From assembly GCF_001428025.1 (NCBI RefSeq), contig NZ_LMSC01000012.1, positions 78,547 through 142,546 on the forward strand: DNA of 64,000 nucleotides, read 5' to 3'. Origin of the DNA: Phycicoccus sp. Soil748 (GTDB lineage: Bacteria; Actinomycetota; Actinomycetes; Actinomycetales; Dermatophilaceae). The translations under genes were made by a program, and so were the position numbers. The notes under the pieces were generated by a model that did no database searches, was not told the DNA's origin, and saw only the letters and a program-made list of their open reading frames with translations. How positions within the stretch are numbered: the stretch's first letter is position 1; the number at the start of each line of letters is the position of its first letter. Positions 27,782 through 36,175 of this stretch are shown here, one piece after another.

Positions 27782-29488
27782 GTGCAGATGTCCAAGACGG
27801 CAGACCTGTGGTGGAAGACGGCGGTGTTCTACTGCGCCGACGTCCAGACCTTCCTCGACACCGACGGCGACGGCCAGGGTGACCTCGTCGGCATGGCCCG
27901 GCGCATCGACTACCTCGCCGACCTCGGGGTGACGTGCCTGTGGCTCATGCCGCTCTACCCGACCCGTGACGTCGACGACGGCTACGACATCACCGACTTC
28001 CTCACCGTGGACCCGCGCCTGGGCGACCTCGGCGACTTCGTCGAGCTGGTGCGGACGGCACGGTCGCGCGGCATCCGGGTCATCCTCGACTTCGTCATGA
28101 ACCACACCTCGGACCACCACCCGTGGTTCAAGGAGGCGCGCAAGAGCAGGGACAACCCGTACCGCGACTACTACGTGTGGCGCTCGACGACGCCGCCGGA
28201 CACCTCGGCCCTGGTGGTGTTCCCCGACCGCGAGGACAGCATCTGGGAGAAGGACGAGCGCACCGACGAGTGGTACCTGCACAACTTCTACCGGACCCAG
28301 CCCGACCTCAACACCGCCAACCCCGAGGTGCGCGAGGAGATCGTCAAGGTCATGGGCCTGTGGCTCGAGCTCGGGGTCTCGGGCTTTCGCATCGACGCCG
28401 TGCCGTTCCTGTTCGCCCGCGACGTGCTGCCCAAGAAGGACGAGAAGTTCGTGTGGGACCCGCACGAGACGCTGCGCCACGTGAAGGCGTTCTGCGGCCG
28501 GCGGGGCAGTGACGTCGTCCTGCTCGGTGAGGTCAACGTGCCCCGCGAGGAGCAGGAGGCGTTCTTCGGCGGGGCCGACGGCGACGAGCTCACCATGCAG
28601 TTCGACTTCATCGGCATGCAGGCCACCTGGCTGTCGCTGGCCCGCGGCGACGCGCGCCCACTGGTCGAGGCCCTCGAGGGGAGGCCGCCCGTCGACGAGG
28701 AGAGCCAGTGGGTCAACTTCCTGCGCAACCACGACGAGCTCACCCTCGACAAGCTCAGCGACGAGGAGCGGCAGGAGGTCTTCGACGCGTTCGGCCCCGA
28801 CCCCGCCATGCAGCTCTACGGGCGCGGCCTGCGACGCCGGCTGCCCCCGATGCTCGACGGCGACCCGAGGCGGATCCGGCTCGCCTACTCGCTGATGTTC
28901 TCCCTGCCGGGCAGCCCGGTGCTCTTCTACGGCGAGGAGATCGGCATGGGGGAGAACCTCGAGGTCCCTGGCCGCTACGCCGTGCGGACGCCGATGCAGT
29001 GGAGCGAGGCCCGCAACGGAGGGTTCTCCAGCGCGGCACCGAGGCGCCTGGCACGACCGCTGACCGAGGGCGCGTTCGGGCCCGAGCACGTCAACGTGTC
29101 GGCCCAGCGCAACGACCCCGACTCGCTGTGGACCTTCATGGCCCAGCTCGTGCGCCGCTACCGCCAGTCGCCGGAGCTGGGGTGGGGCGCGTTCGAGGTG
29201 ATGGACCAGCCGTTCCCGGCGGTGCTGGCCCATGTGGCCCGGCTCGACGAGTGGGCCACCATCGCCGTCCACAACCTCGGCTCCGAGGCCTGCCGGGTGC
29301 CGCTGTCGCTCGCTGCGCTCGAGGGTGAGGGGCTGCCCCCGGTCGTCCTCCTCACCGACCTGCTCTCGGACTACCGGCTGGAACCGGAACGCGGCGGTGC
29401 GGGCACGCCCACCGTGGAGGTTGACCTCGACGGTTACGGGTACAGGTGGCTGCGGGTCATCCGCGAGGGTGACGAACGCATCGCCTGA
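27782..29488 (+). CDS. GH13 enzyme, trehalose synthase-like
   Basis: The protein has 568 residues. The GH13 barrel shows DGYDITDF, VMNHTSDHHPWF, the nucleophile Asp at about 204 (GFRIDAVP), the acid/base Glu at about 250 (LLGEVNVP) and FLRNHDE (Asp near 318). The blocks WYLHNFYRTQPDLN and GVRTPMQWS-like VRTPMQWSEARNGGFS are typical of TreS (maltose-trehalose interconversion). The kinase domain fused to some TreS is absent. GTG 27782 lies 6 bases after TAGTCA (27770-27775), so the message may be leaderless; ATG 27788 is an alternative. Other alpha-glucan transferases remain possible. Confidence 0.82.
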   Translation: MQMSKTADLWWKTAVFYCADVQTFLDTDGDGQGDLVGMARRIDYLADLGVTCLWLMPLYPTRDVDDGYDITDFLTVDPRLGDLGDFVELVRTARSRGIRVILDFVMNHTSDHHPWFKEARKSRDNPYRDYYVWRSTTPPDTSALVVFPDREDSIWEKDERTDEWYLHNFYRTQPDLNTANPEVREEIVKVMGLWLELGVSGFRIDAVPFLFARDVLPKKDEKFVWDPHETLRHVKAFCGRRGSDVVLLGEVNVPREEQEAFFGGADGDELTMQFDFIGMQATWLSLARGDARPLVEALEGRPPVDEESQWVNFLRNHDELTLDKLSDEERQEVFDAFGPDPAMQLYGRGLRRRLPPMLDGDPRRIRLAYSLMFSLPGSPVLFYGEEIGMGENLEVPGRYAVRTPMQWSEARNGGFSSAAPRRLARPLTEGAFGPEHVNVSAQRNDPDSLWTFMAQLVRRYRQSPELGWGAFEVMDQPFPAVLAHVARLDEWATIAVHNLGSEACRVPLSLAALEGEGLPPVVLLTDLLSDYRLEPERGGAGTPTVEVDLDGYGYRWLRVIREGDERIA

Positions 29489-29536
29489 GATCCCGGGCAG
29501 ACCGGACACCAGGCACGGACAGGAACGAGGTGGCGC

Positions 29537-30571
29537 ATGAGCCGAGTGGTAGCCGTGACGGGGGCCAGCGGGGGAGTAGGGCGCGCGTGCGTCCAGGAGT
29601 TCGCCCGACGGGGTGACCGGCTCGCACTGCTCGCGCGCGGCACCACCGGGCTCGACGCGGCCGCCGACGAGGCGCGGCGCGCGGGGGCGGCGGAGGTCAT
29701 CACCGTGCCGGTCGACGTCGCGGACGCCGGGGCCGTCGAGGAGGCCGTGGCCCAGATCGAGCAGGATCTCGGGCCCGTCGACGTGTGGGTCAACAGCGCG
29801 TTCACGTCGGTGTTCGCGCCGTTCCACGAGATCACCGCGCAGGAGTACCAGCGGGCGACCGAGGTGACCTACCTCGGCTACGTGCACTGCACGATGTCGG
29901 TGCTGCGGCGCATGCGCGAGCGCGACCGGGGCGTCATCGTCCAGGTGGGGTCCGCGCTGGCCTACCGAGGCGTCCCGCTCCAGACGGTCTACTGCGGCGC
30001 CCGGCACGCCGTGCAGGGCTTCCACGAGTCGCTGCGCTGCGAGCTGCTGCACGACCGCAGCGGGGTCAGCGTGACCATGGTGCAGATGCCGGCGCTCAAC
30101 ACCCCGCAGTTCACCTGGGTGCTCTCGAAGCTGCCGCAGAAGGCCCAGCCCGTGCCGCCGATCTACCAGCCGGAGGTGGCGGCCCGCGCCGTCGCCTTCG
30201 CGGCCGACCACCCGCGGCGGCGGGAGTACTGGGTGGGGGCCTCCACCGTCGGCACCCTGGTCGCCAACGCAGTGGCGCCCGGCCTGCTCGACCGCTACCT
30301 GGCGCGGACCGGGTACTCCTCGCAGCAGACCGGGGAGCCGCGCGACCCCGACCAGCCCGTCAACATGTGGGAGCCGGCCGACGGCCCCGAGGGACGCGAC
30401 TTCGGCGCGCACGGCACCTTCGACGCGCGCGCGAAGACGCGCAGCTGGCAGCAGGTCGTCGCCCACCACTACCCGCAGGTCGCCGCCGCGGCCGTCGGTG
30501 CCACGGCGGTCGCCACCGTCGCCTCCATCGCCTCGGGGCTGGGTAGGAGAGCCGGACGCGGTCGCGCCTAA
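29537..30571 (+). CDS. Short-chain dehydrogenase/reductase with an atypical active site
   Basis: The Rossmann motif TGASGGVGRACVQEF is at the N-terminus and VNSAFTS stands where NNAG is expected. The catalytic Ser is in VGSALAYRG. The usual YxxxK is here YCGAR, with Tyr152 and Arg156, so the lysine is replaced by arginine. The 344-residue length includes an extra C-terminal 80 residues ending in a hydrophobic helix and basic tail (AVGATAVATVASIASGLGRR), probably a membrane anchor. The ATG follows AGGAACGAGG. Because of the Lys to Arg change its activity is uncertain. Confidence 0.82.
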   Translation: MSRVVAVTGASGGVGRACVQEFARRGDRLALLARGTTGLDAAADEARRAGAAEVITVPVDVADAGAVEEAVAQIEQDLGPVDVWVNSAFTSVFAPFHEITAQEYQRATEVTYLGYVHCTMSVLRRMRERDRGVIVQVGSALAYRGVPLQTVYCGARHAVQGFHESLRCELLHDRSGVSVTMVQMPALNTPQFTWVLSKLPQKAQPVPPIYQPEVAARAVAFAADHPRRREYWVGASTVGTLVANAVAPGLLDRYLARTGYSSQQTGEPRDPDQPVNMWEPADGPEGRDFGAHGTFDARAKTRSWQQVVAHHYPQVAAAAVGATAVATVASIASGLGRRAGRGRA

Positions 30572-30601
30572 CCCGTGCGGGACGTATGCCCACGAGGTTG
30601 G

Positions 30602-32116
30602 ATGGCAGGTATGGACGCTGCAGGCACGCCCCCCACAGACACCCGGACCGCCGTCGCCAAGGTGAGCGGCGGCGCCGTCCGCGGCTCCCGACGCGAGGGC
30701 GTGGACACCTTCCTGGGCATCCCGTACGCCGCCCCCGCCGTGGGTGCCGACCGCTACCGCGCGCCTCGTCCCGTCGAGCCGTGGGAGGGGGAGCGGGACG
30801 CCACGAGGCACGGGCCGACCGCGGCACAGTCGCCGTACCCGACACCGATGGACCGGTTGCTGCCGAGCTCGGTGACCCCGGGTGACGACTACCTCAATGT
30901 CGACGTCTGGGCGCCCTCAGGCGGCTCTGGCCTGCCGGTGCTCGTGTGGATCCACGGTGGGGCGTTCGTCCGCGGCGCCAACTCCGTGCCGACCTACGAC
31001 GGCACCGCCTTCGCCCGTGACGGCGTGGTCGTGGTCGGCGTCAACTACCGGCTCGGCGTGCCGGGCTTCGCCGCGCTGCACGGCGCGCCGACCAACCTCG
31101 GCCTGCGCGACCAGGTGGCCGCGCTGGAGTGGGTGCGCGACAACGTCGCCGCCTTCGGGGGCGACCCGGGCCGGGTGACCATCGTCGGCGAGTCGGCCGG
31201 AGCCATGAGCGTCGCGACCCTGATGTCCTCACCGGCTGCACGAGGGCTGTTCCACCAGGCGGTGGTCCAGAGCGGTGGCGCCGCGGCCGTGTGCACGCTG
31301 GACGACGCCCGGCTCGTGGCGGCGGAGCTGGCCACGATGCTCGGCGTGCCGCCCACCGCGGAGGCGTTCGGCGCGCTCGACCCGCAGGCGGTCGTCGCCG
31401 CCCAGACCGCCCTCGCGCTGGCCATCCAGTCGGCTCCCGACCCGCGGCGCTGGGGCGCCAGCGTCCTGCGCGGCGGCCTCGGCATCATGAGCACCTTCCC
31501 GGTCGTCGACGGGGACGTCGTGCCGGACGTGCCGCTGTCGGCCCTGGCGGCCGGTGCCGCGGCGGGGGTGCCCCTGCTGCTGGGCACCACCCGGGAGGAG
31601 TTCCGGTTGTTCCTCGTGCCCACCGGCATCGCCGGGACGGTCACCGAGGCTGCGCTGCCGGTCCTCGCCGCGCGGTACGGGTGGCCGGCCGGGGCGGTCG
31701 AGACCTACTCGGCGAACCGTCCGGACGCCTCTCCCGGTGATGTCGCCGCGGCCATCCTCACCGACGCCGGCTTCCGCGCCCCCACGCGTGACCTCGCCAC
31801 CGCGCAGCACGGCGCGGGCGGGGCCGTCCACCAGTACGAGTTCGCCTGGCAGACCACGGTGGCCGACCTCGGCGCGAGCCACGCGCTCGAGCTGCCGTTC
31901 GTCTTCGACACCGTCGGCGACGGCGGCTTCATGGTCGGCCCGGACGCCCCCCAGGGCCTCGCCGACGAGATGCACGCCGCCTGGGTGCGGTTCGTCACCG
32001 ACAGCGACCCCGGGTGGCCGCAGTGGAACCCGCAGGACCAAGCCGTGATGACGTTCGGGACGCCCTCGGAGGTGGTGCGCGCACCGCGCGCCGACGAGCT
32101 CGCGCTCTGGCCCTGA
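30602..32116 (+). CDS. Type-B carboxylesterase/lipase
   Basis: This alpha/beta hydrolase of about 504 residues has the family start KVSGGAVRGSRREGVDTFLGIPYA and the oxyanion region LVWIHGGAFVRGA. The nucleophile elbow is GESAGAMS with Ser at about 198. HALELPFVFDT near the C-terminus provides the His. Substrates cannot be inferred; p-nitrobenzyl-esterase-like proteins are the closest known group. Two starts, ATG 30602 and ATG 30611, are both possible; GAGG upstream fits 30602. No signal peptide is seen. Confidence 0.88.
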   Translation: MAGMDAAGTPPTDTRTAVAKVSGGAVRGSRREGVDTFLGIPYAAPAVGADRYRAPRPVEPWEGERDATRHGPTAAQSPYPTPMDRLLPSSVTPGDDYLNVDVWAPSGGSGLPVLVWIHGGAFVRGANSVPTYDGTAFARDGVVVVGVNYRLGVPGFAALHGAPTNLGLRDQVAALEWVRDNVAAFGGDPGRVTIVGESAGAMSVATLMSSPAARGLFHQAVVQSGGAAAVCTLDDARLVAAELATMLGVPPTAEAFGALDPQAVVAAQTALALAIQSAPDPRRWGASVLRGGLGIMSTFPVVDGDVVPDVPLSALAAGAAAGVPLLLGTTREEFRLFLVPTGIAGTVTEAALPVLAARYGWPAGAVETYSANRPDASPGDVAAAILTDAGFRAPTRDLATAQHGAGGAVHQYEFAWQTTVADLGASHALELPFVFDTVGDGGFMVGPDAPQGLADEMHAAWVRFVTDSDPGWPQWNPQDQAVMTFGTPSEVVRAPRADELALWP

Positions 32117-32137
32117 CCGGAGCGCCGACGGCAGGTC

Positions 32138-32818
32138 TCAGACCTCGAACCACCGGTCGCCGGACAGCACCCTGCCCACCGCGCCCCCGACCTCGGCGCC
32201 GAGCAGGGTCGCGGTGGCGAAGTCCGCTGCAGCGCCGTCGAACACGTGGTGCCGCCGCAGCATCGCGTGCCGCCCACCCGCCACCGTGACGTAGCCGACG
32301 TCCGCGGTGCGCTCGAGGTCCCTGGCGACGCTGGCCGACCGCGACGGGCTCGCGACCCGGTCGCCGTCGCCGTGCACGAACAGCACCCTCTTGCCGCGGA
32401 GGCCGACGTGCCCCTCGTGCGGGTAGAGCCACGGCGCCAGTGCGACGACGCTGCGCACCGCCGGGGCGCCACCCGCGAGCAGCGCCGCGCGTCCACCCAG
32501 GGAGTGGCCGACGAGGCACACGGGCATCTCGGGGCCATACCGCTCGGCGAGCTGGGCCAGCGCCCACTCGACGTCGCGCACCGGGGTGTGGTGGGCGTCC
32601 CAGCCCCGCCGGGAGTTGAGCAGCCGCTGCACGACGAGCCGGCCCCGGCCGGCCACGGCGACCCGGGCGGCGATGGGCACCATGCGGAGCACGGACTGCT
32701 GGGTCGGGCTCACCCGCATCATCCCGCGTCGCGCGGCGCCCCCGTGCAGCAGCAGCACGGCACCGTGCGGCGACGAGGGCGCCGTCGTGGTGATCAGGCG
32801 TGGTCGCAGCTCGACCAT
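32138..32818 (-). CDS. Alpha/beta hydrolase (dienelactone-hydrolase-like)
   Basis: The enzyme has 226 residues. The core has the oxyanion strand VLLLHGGAARRG and the nucleophile elbow GHSLGG, with Ser at about 106. The Asp strand is VLFVHGDGDRVASP and the catalytic His is in GGRHAML. ATG 32818 has AGAGGAA upstream. It converges with the carboxylesterase gene; the substrate is unknown. Confidence 0.83.
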   Translation of the reverse strand: MVELRPRLITTTAPSSPHGAVLLLHGGAARRGMMRVSPTQQSVLRMVPIAARVAVAGRGRLVVQRLLNSRRGWDAHHTPVRDVEWALAQLAERYGPEMPVCLVGHSLGGRAALLAGGAPAVRSVVALAPWLYPHEGHVGLRGKRVLFVHGDGDRVASPSRSASVARDLERTADVGYVTVAGGRHAMLRRHHVFDGAAADFATATLLGAEVGGAVGRVLSGDRWFEV

Positions 32819-32992
32819 GGGGTTCCTCTCGTGCGGTCGACCGGTGTCCCACCAGCCTCGCCGACGGTCGGGGTGGTCGCGAGCCGGGCGTCGCGGGCGG
32901 GGCGTGGGAACAGCGGGGCCAGACCCGGTTTGGGCGTGGCGAAGAGGGGCATCATGGGAGGTGACCAACCCCGACGACCCAAGGAGGACATC

Positions 32993-33172
32993 GTGCCCAT
33001 CGACCCGTGGTTCGTGCTGGTCGGACTGGGAGTCATCCTGCTCCTGATGGCTCTGTTCGTCTTCCTCAGCCGTGGCGGCACGAGGACCCCGCCCAAGGAC
33101 CGCTCGCACCGGCACCGCGGCCACGGCGCCAGTCACGGGGCGGCAGGCTCGGACGGCCCTGCGCGTCACTGA
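32993..33172 (+). CDS. Small single-helix membrane protein with a His-rich tail
   Basis: The protein has 59 residues. One transmembrane helix (WFVLVGLGVILLLMALFVFL) is followed by a basic tail rich in His, Gly and Arg (DRSHRHRGHGASHGAAGS). GTG 32993 is supported by AAGGAGG at 32981-32987. The His cluster could bind a metal but might only be compositional. It stands alone and converges with the WYL regulator gene. Confidence 0.65.
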   Translation: MPIDPWFVLVGLGVILLLMALFVFLSRGGTRTPPKDRSHRHRGHGASHGAAGSDGPARH

Positions 33173-33182
33173 CCGCGGCCCC

Positions 33183-34172
33183 TCAGGGCATGGCTCGGTC
33201 GACCTCGTCCTCGGTCGCGCCGGCCGACCACAGGCGTGCGCCGAGCTCGCGGGCGGCCGCCTGGAGCTCCGGTCCGCCCACGACGCGGTAGGGGGCGCGC
33301 AGGCGCACCAGCTGCTGGGCGTACCACCACGGGTCGCTCGTGCTGCCGACGAGCCGGGAGGTCGTCGCGTCCACCTGCTCGAGGCGCCCGAGGCCCCCGG
33401 GCAGGTGGTGAGCCACCTCGTCGGCCGGGGCGTCGACGACCACCTCGGTGGAGTGCTCCCACCCGCTGGCCAGGTGCTCCTCGAGCAGCGCGACGGGGTC
33501 GATGCCGGTGGGTGGGGTGAAGGGGTCGGCCAGCACCTCGAGCTCGCGGATGCGGTCGACCCGGTAGGTGCGGACCCCGGCGTCCTGCTCCGCCGGGCGA
33601 GCCAGGCACAGCAGGTACCACCGGCCGTGGCGCACCACCACGGCCCACGGGTCGACCTGGACCGTCCACTCGCGCCCCGACTCCGAGGCGTAGGACAGCC
33701 GCACCCGGTGGTGCTCGGAGCTGGCCCGCACGAGGGCAGCGGCAGTCGCCGGGTCCGGTCGGACCGCCGCGCGGTCGGGGGCGGGCGAGGTGGCCCGGCG
33801 GACCGCTTCCGCCTGCGCTGCAACGTCTTCCGGCAGGGCGCGGATGATCTTGGCCAGCGCGCTCCCCACGGGGTCGGTCGTGTCACCCGCGTCATGGTGC
33901 CCGTCCAGCACCGCCATGACGAGGCCGAGCGCCTCCGAAGCGCTGAACGTCAGGGGCGGGAGCCGCAGCCCGCGACCGACGCGGTAGCCGCCGTAGGGCC
34001 CACGCACCGACTCGACCGGGATGCCGGCCTCACGCAGGATCCCCACGTAGCGCCGGGCCGCCCGTGAGGAGACGCCCAGCCGCTCACCGAGCCGCTCGGC
34101 CGTGGTGCCAGGGGACTCCTGCAGCAGCTCCAGGCACAGCAGGGCGCGGGCCGTCGGGTTGGTCGCCTCCAC
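33183..34172 (-). CDS. WYL-domain transcriptional regulator (YafY-like)
   Basis: The protein has 329 residues. An N-terminal winged helix-turn-helix reads ALLCLELLQESPGTTAERLGERLGVSSRAARRYV. The WYL domain has VVRHGRWYLLCLARP (about 185-200) and the C-terminal WCX extension. Such regulators often respond to nucleic-acid or nucleotide ligands. GTG 34172 lies beside GTGTG-AAGGCTCC-CACAC (34172-34189), an inverted repeat that could be its own operator. It lies 40 bases after the small lipoprotein gene and may be the last gene of the DUF4389 operon. Confidence 0.88.
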   Translation of the reverse strand: MEATNPTARALLCLELLQESPGTTAERLGERLGVSSRAARRYVGILREAGIPVESVRGPYGGYRVGRGLRLPPLTFSASEALGLVMAVLDGHHDAGDTTDPVGSALAKIIRALPEDVAAQAEAVRRATSPAPDRAAVRPDPATAAALVRASSEHHRVRLSYASESGREWTVQVDPWAVVVRHGRWYLLCLARPAEQDAGVRTYRVDRIRELEVLADPFTPPTGIDPVALLEEHLASGWEHSTEVVVDAPADEVAHHLPGGLGRLEQVDATTSRLVGSTSDPWWYAQQLVRLRAPYRVVGGPELQAAARELGARLWSAGATEDEVDRAMP

Positions 34173-34212
34173 GTGTGAAGGCTCCCACACGAAGCGGACG
34201 CGAACCGTCCGC

Positions 34213-34557
34213 TCAGGCGGGTCCCGACGAGCGGCGGGCCGGCCTCCCGGCGCGGCTCCTCGAGTCACGTGCGGCATAGCTCCCCGACCGCCCGACGCTC
34301 GAGAACACCACGGACGCGCCGAACAGGAACCCGAAGTCGTACCACCCACCGGAGTTGCGCACCGCGTAGATGCCGACGTCGTCGCGGAAGAGGGAGACGA
34401 TGAACGTCACGGGGCTGATCACCCCGTGCCACAGCCCCAGCCAGAACCCCGGGATGTCCTTCCCGGAGGCGGCCAGGTCGTTGCCGGCAGCAGCGCACGA
34501 CGCCAGGAGCAGCACGAGCGCGGCAGCCGCCGTGACCCGCAGCGTGCGGCGAGTCAC
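34213..34557 (-). CDS. Small lipoprotein with two hydrophobic segments
   Basis: The protein has 114 residues. After a basic start, a hydrophobic run ends in the lipobox LLLASC (Cys at about 20). The mature part reads IPGFWLGLWHGVISPVTFIVSLF and YDFGFLFGASVVF, two hydrophobic segments around a short polar loop. This matches a small widespread actinobacterial family of unknown function. GTG 34557 overlaps the stop of the DUF4389 gene (GTGA), so the two are co-translated. Confidence 0.7.
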   Translation of the reverse strand: MTRRTLRVTAAAALVLLLASCAAAGNDLAASGKDIPGFWLGLWHGVISPVTFIVSLFRDDVGIYAVRNSGGWYDFGFLFGASVVFSSVGRSGSYAARDSRSRAGRPARRSSGPA

Positions 34558-36089
34558 GGCTGGGCCGCCGGACGGGTCGAGGCGCGCAGCACGGCGACCG
34601 AGACCATGACGACCCCGAGGGCGAGGACCAGCAGTCCCACGACGAGCAGCACGGTACCGGCGGTGCCCAGCCACGGGAGCTCGGCACCGGCCACGACGTT
34701 CGCGCTCAGCGCCGCCGAGCCGTCGGCGTTCATGACGACCAGGCCCCAGTCACCGTTGCGCGGTGACCAGGAGAGCTCGGCGCCCGGAGAGCCGGTGGCC
34801 CGGGCCACCCACGTGTCGAGCGCGGTCGGAGGGGTGCTCGGCGCGGCCCCCGCGATGTCGCGGTCCAGGGAGGCTCGACGCCCGGGCACCGTGCGGGCGA
34901 CGCCTGAGAGGTAGCGCTCGACGTCGGCGCTGGGGGCGATCCCGACGAAGACGTCGGGTCCACTGCCCTGGCGCGTCACCTGGATCCGCATCCGTCCCAG
35001 CACCCGGTCGGCGATGTCGTTGCCGGACGCGATGGTCTGCAGGTCCAGCGAGGTGGCCGACACGGCATACCCAGCGGTGTCCACCGGGCGGTCGAGCACC
35101 GTGACGTAGCCGTCGTGGCGCATGGTCCGGTCGGCCACGAGCAGCGCGCCGCCGCCCACGGCGATCGTCAGCGCCACGATCGACACCAGGGCGCCGAGCA
35201 CCACGGCCACGGTGCGCCCGGGCGTCCAGCCCGGGCGCACTGCAGCCGTGGGCGTCGATGGCGTGGGTGCCGCGACGGGCGTTGCCGCGAGGGGTGCCGC
35301 GGTCATGGGTGCCGCGCCGGCGGGCGCCGCCGTCATCGGTGCCGCGCTGGAGGGCGCAGGGCCCGTGGGAGGCGCCGGGTCCGGCGACAGCGAGGCCATG
35401 ACGTCCGGCTCGTGGGGGCCGAGGTCGAGGCGGAACGGCGGGTAGGCGTCGGTCATGAGGGCGGCGTACGCGGCGACCCGCAGCACCCAGCGGTTGAGCC
35501 CCAGGACGAGGTCGTAGAGGGGGCGCGGGTAGGTGCCGGTCACGCCGAGCACGACGGCGGCCACGAGCACCAGCAGTCCGATCAGGCCACCCTCTCCCCA
35601 CGAGGTGCGCCAGCGCGTGTCGTCGGTGGCGATCCACGAACCGGTGCCGACGAGCAGGCCGACCACGACGTAGTGGGGGAGAGCGAGCAGCCACCACTTC
35701 ACCAGCACCAGCCCGCGCGAGAGGTGCTCGGGGTAGTCGACCTCGAAGTGCGCGGGGTAGTCCGGGACCTCCGCGAGGGTGAACGGCGGGTAGCGGTCGG
35801 TGCCGAGGGCGCCATACGCGTAGTAGGAGACCCGCCAGCTCCACCGCAGCACGCCGGCGTTGAACTCGAACAGCGCGCGGGGGTAGTGGCCGGTCACGAG
35901 GATGGCGACGAAGGCGACGATGCTGAGCACCGCGAACGCGATCCACAGCACGGTCAGGACGATGATGTGGGGGATCACCAGCAGCCACTTCACGAGCCAC
36001 AGCCAGCGTGAGCCGGTCGGCGTGGTCGCGCCGTCGACGTGGACGGGGTAGCGGGGCTGGGCGGTGGGACTCAGGGTTGCGGTCGTCAT
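34554..36089 (-). CDS. Membrane protein with two DUF4389 domains
   Basis: The protein has 511 residues. Two DUF4389 units follow each other: WLWLVKWLLVIPHIIVL to YAYGALGTDRYPPFTL, and LVLVKWWLLALPHYVVV to YAALMTDAYPPFRL. Each has paired helices and the TxxYPPF ending. A low-complexity Pro/Ala/Thr linker (about 240-275) leads to a further helix and an extracytoplasmic domain (about 325-480), then a last helix. The function is unknown. ATG 36089 has AGGAG 7 bases upstream and a DosR-like box 53 bp upstream. Confidence 0.82.
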   Translation of the reverse strand: MTTATLSPTAQPRYPVHVDGATTPTGSRWLWLVKWLLVIPHIIVLTVLWIAFAVLSIVAFVAILVTGHYPRALFEFNAGVLRWSWRVSYYAYGALGTDRYPPFTLAEVPDYPAHFEVDYPEHLSRGLVLVKWWLLALPHYVVVGLLVGTGSWIATDDTRWRTSWGEGGLIGLLVLVAAVVLGVTGTYPRPLYDLVLGLNRWVLRVAAYAALMTDAYPPFRLDLGPHEPDVMASLSPDPAPPTGPAPSSAAPMTAAPAGAAPMTAAPLAATPVAAPTPSTPTAAVRPGWTPGRTVAVVLGALVSIVALTIAVGGGALLVADRTMRHDGYVTVLDRPVDTAGYAVSATSLDLQTIASGNDIADRVLGRMRIQVTRQGSGPDVFVGIAPSADVERYLSGVARTVPGRRASLDRDIAGAAPSTPPTALDTWVARATGSPGAELSWSPRNGDWGLVVMNADGSAALSANVVAGAELPWLGTAGTVLLVVGLLVLALGVVMVSVAVLRASTRPAAQP

Positions 36090-36112
36090 GGCTGTCTCCT
36101 CGGGTCCCCTCC

Positions 36113-36155
36113 ACCGTCGCGTCCGGGGCCGGTGCAGGGGAGGGACCTTCGCCCC
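36113..36155 (-). promoter_or_regulatory. DosR/DevR-like box and -10 of the DUF4389 operon
   Basis: GGGACCTTCGCCCC at 36142-36155 is identical to the box at 12246. For minus-strand transcription a hexamer GACGGT lies 23 bp on (36113-36118), the same hexamer at the same distance as at usp. A start near 36106 gives a short leader that contains AGGAG. Confidence 0.58.
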
Positions 36156-36175
36156 GCGACCTCAGGGTGCGGCGG

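Noticed and set aside
30579-30592. GGGACGTATGCCCA, 10 of 14 match to the DosR core, just before the carboxylesterase gene
   Set aside because: Its centre is only 16 bp from the start codon and no -10 hexamer or start codon lies at the distances seen at the other sites.
27773-30811. Minus-strand open frame of about 1000 codons opposite the TreS-like and SDR genes
   Set aside because: The opposite strand carries complete GH13 and SDR motifs; the antisense translation has no recognisable domain.
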